From Streptomyces sp. CC0208 (GTDB lineage Bacteria; Actinomycetota; Actinomycetes; Streptomycetales; Streptomycetaceae): a stretch of 64,000 nucleotides of DNA. A program made the translations under genes and the position numbers. Each line of letters starts with the position of its first letter. The first letter of the stretch is position 1. Of the stretch, positions 60,436-64,000 are shown one piece after another. The stretch is taken from contig NZ_CP031969.1 of the NCBI RefSeq assembly GCF_003443735.1, forward strand, positions 8,122,001-8,186,000, given 5' to 3'. Under the pieces are notes generated by a model. The model did not search any database. It was not told where the DNA came from and was given only the letters and a program-made list of their open reading frames with translations.

Positions 60436-61863
60436 ATGCGGTTGACCGTCATCGGCACGGGCTACCTCGGAGCCGTGCACGCCGCGTGCATGGCGGACAT
60501 CGGACACGACGTCCTCGGTGTCGACACCGACAGCGGGAAGATCGCGGCACTCGCGGCAGGCCGGGCGCCCTTCTTCGAACCCGGCCTGCCGGAGATCCTC
60601 GTCAGGAACACCCGTGCCGGGCGGCTGCGATTCACCACCTCCCTGCAGGAGGCCGCCGAATTCGCCGACGTGCACTTCGTGTGCGTCGGTACACCGCAAC
60701 GCACCGACTCCCTCGCCGCCGACCTGCGCCATGTCGAGGCGGTCGTCGACGGTCTGGCACCGCTCCTCACCCGCGACAGCCTCATCGTCGGAAAGTCGAC
60801 CGTGCCGGTGGGCACCACCCGGACGCTCACCCGCAGGGTGACCTCACAGCTGCGCCCCGGCGTCGACACCGAGGTCGCCTGGAACCCGGAGTTCCTGCGC
60901 GAGGGATTCGCCGTCCAGGACACCCTGCACCCCGACCGGCTGGTCGTCGGAGTCACCTCGCCCCACGCCGACCGGACGCTCCGCGAGGTCTACGCACCGA
61001 TGCTGCGGGCCGGTGTCGCCTACGTCAGCACCGATCCGGCTACCGCGGAACTGGTGAAGGTCGCCGCCAACTCCTTCCTGGCGACGAAGATCTCCTTCAT
61101 CAACGCCATGGCGGAGGTGTGTGACGCCTCGGGCGCCGACGTGGTGACCCTGGCCGAGGCCCTCGGCCATGACGCCCGCATCGGTCGTGCCTTCCTGTCC
61201 GCGGGCCTCGGGTTCGGCGGCGGCTGTCTGCCCAAGGACATCCGCGCGTTCCTTGCTCGGGCCGAGGAACTGCAGGTGGGGGAGGCCGTGTCCTTCCTGT
61301 ACCAGGTCGATCGGATCAACCACCGGCAGCGGCGGCGGACCGTCGACCTGGCCCGGCAGCTCCTGGGCGGTGAGTTCGCCGGACGGCGGGTCGCGGTGCT
61401 GGGCGCCACCTTCAAACCCGACAGCGACGACGTGCGGGACTCGCCGGCGCTGGCAGTCGCCGCCGAGATCGTCGCCCAGGACGCCGACGTCCGCGTGCAC
61501 GATCCGGAGGGCATCGACAACGCTCGGGCGGCACTGTCCGGACCGTCCTACTCCACGGACGTCATGGAGGTGTGCCGGGACGCGGATCTGGTGCTGCACC
61601 TGACCGAGTGGCGCCAGTACCGCGCCCTGGACCCGGTGAAGCTGCTGCCGGTGGTCCGGACCCCGCGGATCGCCGACGCGCGCAACGCCCTGGACGCGAC
61701 GGCCTGGCGGGAGGCCGGCTGGCACTTTCGCGCCTTGGGCCGCCCGGCCCACGTTCCGCCGCCAGGACCGGGCGACACCGTACGGGTGACGATCCCTCAG
61801 GCGGTCGGACCGGTCTGCACGGCTCCCACACCGGGCGACCCGCTCAGCGGTGCTCCAAAGTAG
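60436..61863 (+). CDS. UDP-glucose 6-dehydrogenase
   Basis: A 475-residue enzyme that oxidises UDP-glucose to UDP-glucuronate in two NAD+-dependent steps. GTGYLGAVHAACMADIGHDV at the N-terminus, the NPEFLREGFAVQD segment, Lys in ELVKVAANSFLATKISFINA, and the catalytic Cys264 in GFGGGCLPKD are intact; a UDP-binding C-terminal domain has FKPDSDDVRDSPAL. CAGGAG lies before ATG 60436. The C-terminal tail (about 40 residues) is unusually long and overlaps the end of the convergent beta-helix gene by 67 bases. Confidence 0.94.
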   Translation: MRLTVIGTGYLGAVHAACMADIGHDVLGVDTDSGKIAALAAGRAPFFEPGLPEILVRNTRAGRLRFTTSLQEAAEFADVHFVCVGTPQRTDSLAADLRHVEAVVDGLAPLLTRDSLIVGKSTVPVGTTRTLTRRVTSQLRPGVDTEVAWNPEFLREGFAVQDTLHPDRLVVGVTSPHADRTLREVYAPMLRAGVAYVSTDPATAELVKVAANSFLATKISFINAMAEVCDASGADVVTLAEALGHDARIGRAFLSAGLGFGGGCLPKDIRAFLARAEELQVGEAVSFLYQVDRINHRQRRRTVDLARQLLGGEFAGRRVAVLGATFKPDSDDVRDSPALAVAAEIVAQDADVRVHDPEGIDNARAALSGPSYSTDVMEVCRDADLVLHLTEWRQYRALDPVKLLPVVRTPRIADARNALDATAWREAGWHFRALGRPAHVPPPGPGDTVRVTIPQAVGPVCTAPTPGDPLSGAPK

Positions 61864-63548
61864 TCCACCTGCCCCGGGTCGACCCCCATGGAGCGTAGGT
61901 CCACGGCGGCAGCGGACAACGTGTCGGCGCACCGTCCGGCGAGCGCGCCGCTCGTCGGACCGCTGCCGCGCAGGTTCGGACCGGCCGCGGGCAGCGGAAC
62001 CTGGGTGAGGCACGGGTCGCGGTCACTGCCGGTGGCCTGCGCGCCCAGCGACTCCTGCCCCGTCTCCTGGCGCCATGTGGCCATGTCGGTGTACTCATGC
62101 CCGCCCCACAGCAAGGCCCAGCCCGGCGAGCCGTGGTAGTCGTTGCCCTGCATCAGCACGGACGACGCGTCGAAGGCCCCTTGCGCCGACACGACGGGCG
62201 AGCCGTTCGTGACGAACACGTTGTTGCGCACGGTGACGCCGCGCAGGCTGGGTTCGAGCCGCAGAGCCGGGGCGCGGACGGCGCCGTTCGCCTTGGTCAG
62301 CACCGTGTTCTGGTAGATCGAGAGGTCGCCGACCCGCGATCCCAACGCCACGATGCCGCCGTACTGCGGGAGCTTGCGGCTGTCGTTGTGGCTGATGTTG
62401 TATCGGATCGTGTTGTCCCTGTGCGCCGTGTTCGGGGCGGCGGAGTACGCCAGGAAGCCCGAACCGTCGTTGCCGTAGGCCAGGTTGTACTGCATCAGCG
62501 AGTGAGACACGTTGTTGTCGAGGCCGAACCCGCCACCGTCCACCGTGGAACCGGTGTGGTTGCCGTAGGAGATGTTCTTCTCCAGCGTCATCCACGACGA
62601 GTCGTACGTCCAGATGCCCTCAGGACCCTCGACGGCGTCCGGTGCGGACGAACTCCCGTTGTCGTGGCTGACGGACCGCTCCACCCTCCCACGGTGGACA
62701 CTGCCGAGGACGATGCCGCTGCCGGTGTTGCGGTCGGCCGCGAGGGGGTCTCCGACATTCCGATACGTCGTCACCCTCGACACCGTCAGCTTGTCGTGCG
62801 CGTAGGAGGGCGCGTCCGCGGAGAAGGGCGGACCGTCTGCCACGAGACCGGCGTCCTGGTTGTCGTGCAGTGTGCAGTCACTGATCACCACGTCGCGGAA
62901 GCCGGACGCGCCGCTTCCGCCGTGCAGCCGGAGGCCGTCGCGGAAGCCGGACACCTCGACGTCCGAGACCCGGACGTACGGCAGCTTCCTGCCGTCGGGC
63001 AGATCGTTGACCAAGGCGATGCCCTCGTGCGATCCGTAGGACGCGGCGTCGCCGACGAGGGCAAGGTCACGGACGATGACGCCGCTCGTGTTGTGCACCT
63101 CGATGCCGCGCGTGCCGCGGGCCGTGATCGTCGCGCGGCCCTCTCCGTAGGAGTCGATCACGACAGGCCTGCGGGCGTTGCCGGCGTCCCCCTGGCCGAT
63201 GCTCAAGCTGCCCGGAAAACGTGCCCCCGCCTTCAGCCGCAGCCGGTCGCCCGGCTTGAACCGCACGGCGTCGGCGCGCGAGAGCGTGCGCCAGGCGGTC
63301 TGCGGTGTGCGGCCGTCGTCGCCGTCGTCCCCCTGCGGACTGAGGTAGAACACTCGTCCGTCCTTGGGGTTCTCCAACAGGGGTACGTACGGGGCGGGCA
63401 CACTGCACCCGGCCAGCAGCAACGCGGTCGCGCACAAGCCGGCCGCGACACTCGGCCGCAGCGGACCGGCGACCGCCCCGGTGCTCTTCGTGTGGGCCGG
63501 CCGCTGCAAGCCGGTGGCTCCGTCGCCTTCGTTCCGCTGGCGCAACAT
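61797..63548 (-). CDS. Lipoprotein with a right-handed parallel beta-helix, possible polysaccharide lyase or epimerase
   Basis: A 583-residue exported lipoprotein. The lipobox ALLLAGC ends a signal with a long 30-residue basic front. After YLSPQGDDGDDGRTPQTAWRTL, a typical start of beta-helix (DUF1565/NosD/pectate-lyase-like) proteins, repeated short strands follow: GIEVHNTSGVIVRDLALVG, SDVEVSGFRDGLRLHG, DNQDAGLV, NISYGNHTGSTVDGGGFGLD, and NVFVTNGSPVV. Such folds bind or modify polysaccharides (lyases, C5-epimerases such as AlgG). Facing an exopolysaccharide cluster with UDP-glucuronate synthesis, it may trim or epimerise the product. ATG 63548 has AGGAG only two bases away, so the start is uncertain. 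Confidence 0.72.
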   Translation of the reverse strand: MLRQRNEGDGATGLQRPAHTKSTGAVAGPLRPSVAAGLCATALLLAGCSVPAPYVPLLENPKDGRVFYLSPQGDDGDDGRTPQTAWRTLSRADAVRFKPGDRLRLKAGARFPGSLSIGQGDAGNARRPVVIDSYGEGRATITARGTRGIEVHNTSGVIVRDLALVGDAASYGSHEGIALVNDLPDGRKLPYVRVSDVEVSGFRDGLRLHGGSGASGFRDVVISDCTLHDNQDAGLVADGPPFSADAPSYAHDKLTVSRVTTYRNVGDPLAADRNTGSGIVLGSVHRGRVERSVSHDNGSSSAPDAVEGPEGIWTYDSSWMTLEKNISYGNHTGSTVDGGGFGLDNNVSHSLMQYNLAYGNDGSGFLAYSAAPNTAHRDNTIRYNISHNDSRKLPQYGGIVALGSRVGDLSIYQNTVLTKANGAVRAPALRLEPSLRGVTVRNNVFVTNGSPVVSAQGAFDASSVLMQGNDYHGSPGWALLWGGHEYTDMATWRQETGQESLGAQATGSDRDPCLTQVPLPAAGPNLRGSGPTSGALAGRCADTLSAAAVDLRSMGVDPGQVDYFGAPLSGSPGVGAVQTGPTA

Positions 63549-63786
63549 CGCTCCTGTCTGCTCGATGGCCGAGCGGACCCCGATGCGGGGTCCGCAGACT
63601 GTCACCCTGACGTGCGAGACGGGGACCGGTGGGCCAGCACGCGGAGTTCGGCTCAAGACACGCCTGATTGGCCTCCTGCCGGTACCGCTGCCGCACCCGC
63701 GACCAGACCGCGTCCGGGAGCGGCCCGCGCAGCACCACGCAGCCCCGGAGACGCTCCCATGACAGGGGTGCGGCATGATGACGCTC

Positions 63787-64000
63787 ATGTCATCGCAGTT
63801 CCAACCGGTCCTGGAGCGCATCGCCGCCGAGATCGAACGGACCCCCGACCGCGGTCGGCCCGCCGACTACATCCCGGCACTCGCCGCCTGCGACCCGCGC
63901 ACTTTCGGCATGGCCGTCGCGGAGCTGGACGGCACGGTGTACGGCGTCGGGGACTGGCGCGAGCCGTTCTCGACGCAGTCCATCACCAAGGTGTTCACCC
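63787..64000 (+). CDS. glsA: Glutaminase, 3' end missing
   Basis: The last 214 bases encode SSQFQPVLERIAAEIERTPD, ADYIPALAACDPRTFGMAVAEL and GDWREPFSTQSITKVFT. These are the start of a beta-lactamase-fold glutaminase, with the catalytic Ser-x-x-Lys in QSITK. The enzyme hydrolyses L-glutamine to glutamate. Three in-frame ATGs exist (63775, 63778, 63787). AGGGG lies about eight bases before the first, so the protein may be four residues longer. The gene continues beyond the window. Confidence 0.9.
   Translation, partial: MSSQFQPVLERIAAEIERTPDRGRPADYIPALAACDPRTFGMAVAELDGTVYGVGDWREPFSTQSITKVFT

Overview
The window is high-GC actinobacterial chromosome, almost certainly Streptomyces. The evidence is pervasive G/C at third codon positions, many GTG starts, several genes whose -10 box lies only 6-9 bases before the start codon (leaderless messages), and typical gene families (TerD, PucR, MHS-family MFS, Rv1733c-like, LCP, large secreted glycoside hydrolases with ricin-type lectin modules). 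No tRNA, rRNA, CRISPR array, insertion sequence or prophage was seen.

Layout. 1-6.8 kb: housekeeping and envelope genes (TerD tail, HpnB-like glycosyltransferase, MurI-type racemase, small membrane protein, O-antigen-ligase-like protein, apolipoprotein N-acyltransferase, NUDIX). 6.8-11.0 kb: a likely 3-hydroxybutyrate unit (short-chain dehydrogenase, GAF/PucR regulator, MHS transporter) with a perfect-arm palindrome in front of the dehydrogenase. 11.3-21.8 kb: a carbohydrate-active island of five secreted enzymes, GH5, GH54 and GH29 on the minus strand and GH59 and GH62 on the plus strand, diverging from a 566-bp regulatory region. Four of the five carry ricin-type lectin modules. The set suits removal of arabinose, fucose and galactose from plant cell-wall glycans.

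21.8-25.8 kb: a decayed and an intact GlsB/YeaQ protein, an ArsR-family repressor, an LCP cell-wall ligase and a stand-alone TatA. An 8-bp palindrome, TTGCGCAA, recurs before each intact gene, suggesting a local regulon. 25.9-34 kb: Ser/Thr kinase, PAS/PP2C phosphatase, F420-type oxidoreductase, a broken CBS-domain gene, an Rv1733c-like protein, ArsM arsenite methyltransferase, an unknown membrane protein, a LuxR fragment and a cytidine-deaminase-like protein. 34.1-38.9 kb: aldo/keto reductase, then an uncharacterised catabolic set of NCS1 nucleobase-type permease, isochorismatase-like amidohydrolase and group-D-type flavin monooxygenase.

39-44.2 kb: SseB-like protein, an AraC fragment, the DUF2182/DUF1326 pair, MarR, a VOC protein and LacI. 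44.4-47 kb: GH42 beta-galactosidase with its own promoter and a strong terminator, then a small ArsR-like regulator. 47-51 kb: SMP-30/strictosidine-synthase-like protein, a fluoride-export locus (candidate crcB riboswitch, CrcB, DUF190, CrcB), UppP and a 0.9-kb non-coding region with 60-bp and 163-bp tandem repeats. 51.3-56.1 kb: an asparagine-to-fumarate unit (FadR-type regulator, AnsP permease, asparaginase, aspartase). 56.4-63.5 kb: an exopolysaccharide cluster of UDP-glucuronate decarboxylase-like epimerase, BcsA-like processive glycosyltransferase, GalE, UDP-glucose dehydrogenase and a convergent beta-helix lipoprotein. The window ends inside a glutaminase gene.

Recurring themes are gene decay (five remnants: lectin tail, GlsB, CBS, LuxR, AraC) and short tandem duplications at translationally coupled gene junctions (24 bp at 36.94 kb, 29 bp at 48.6 kb).
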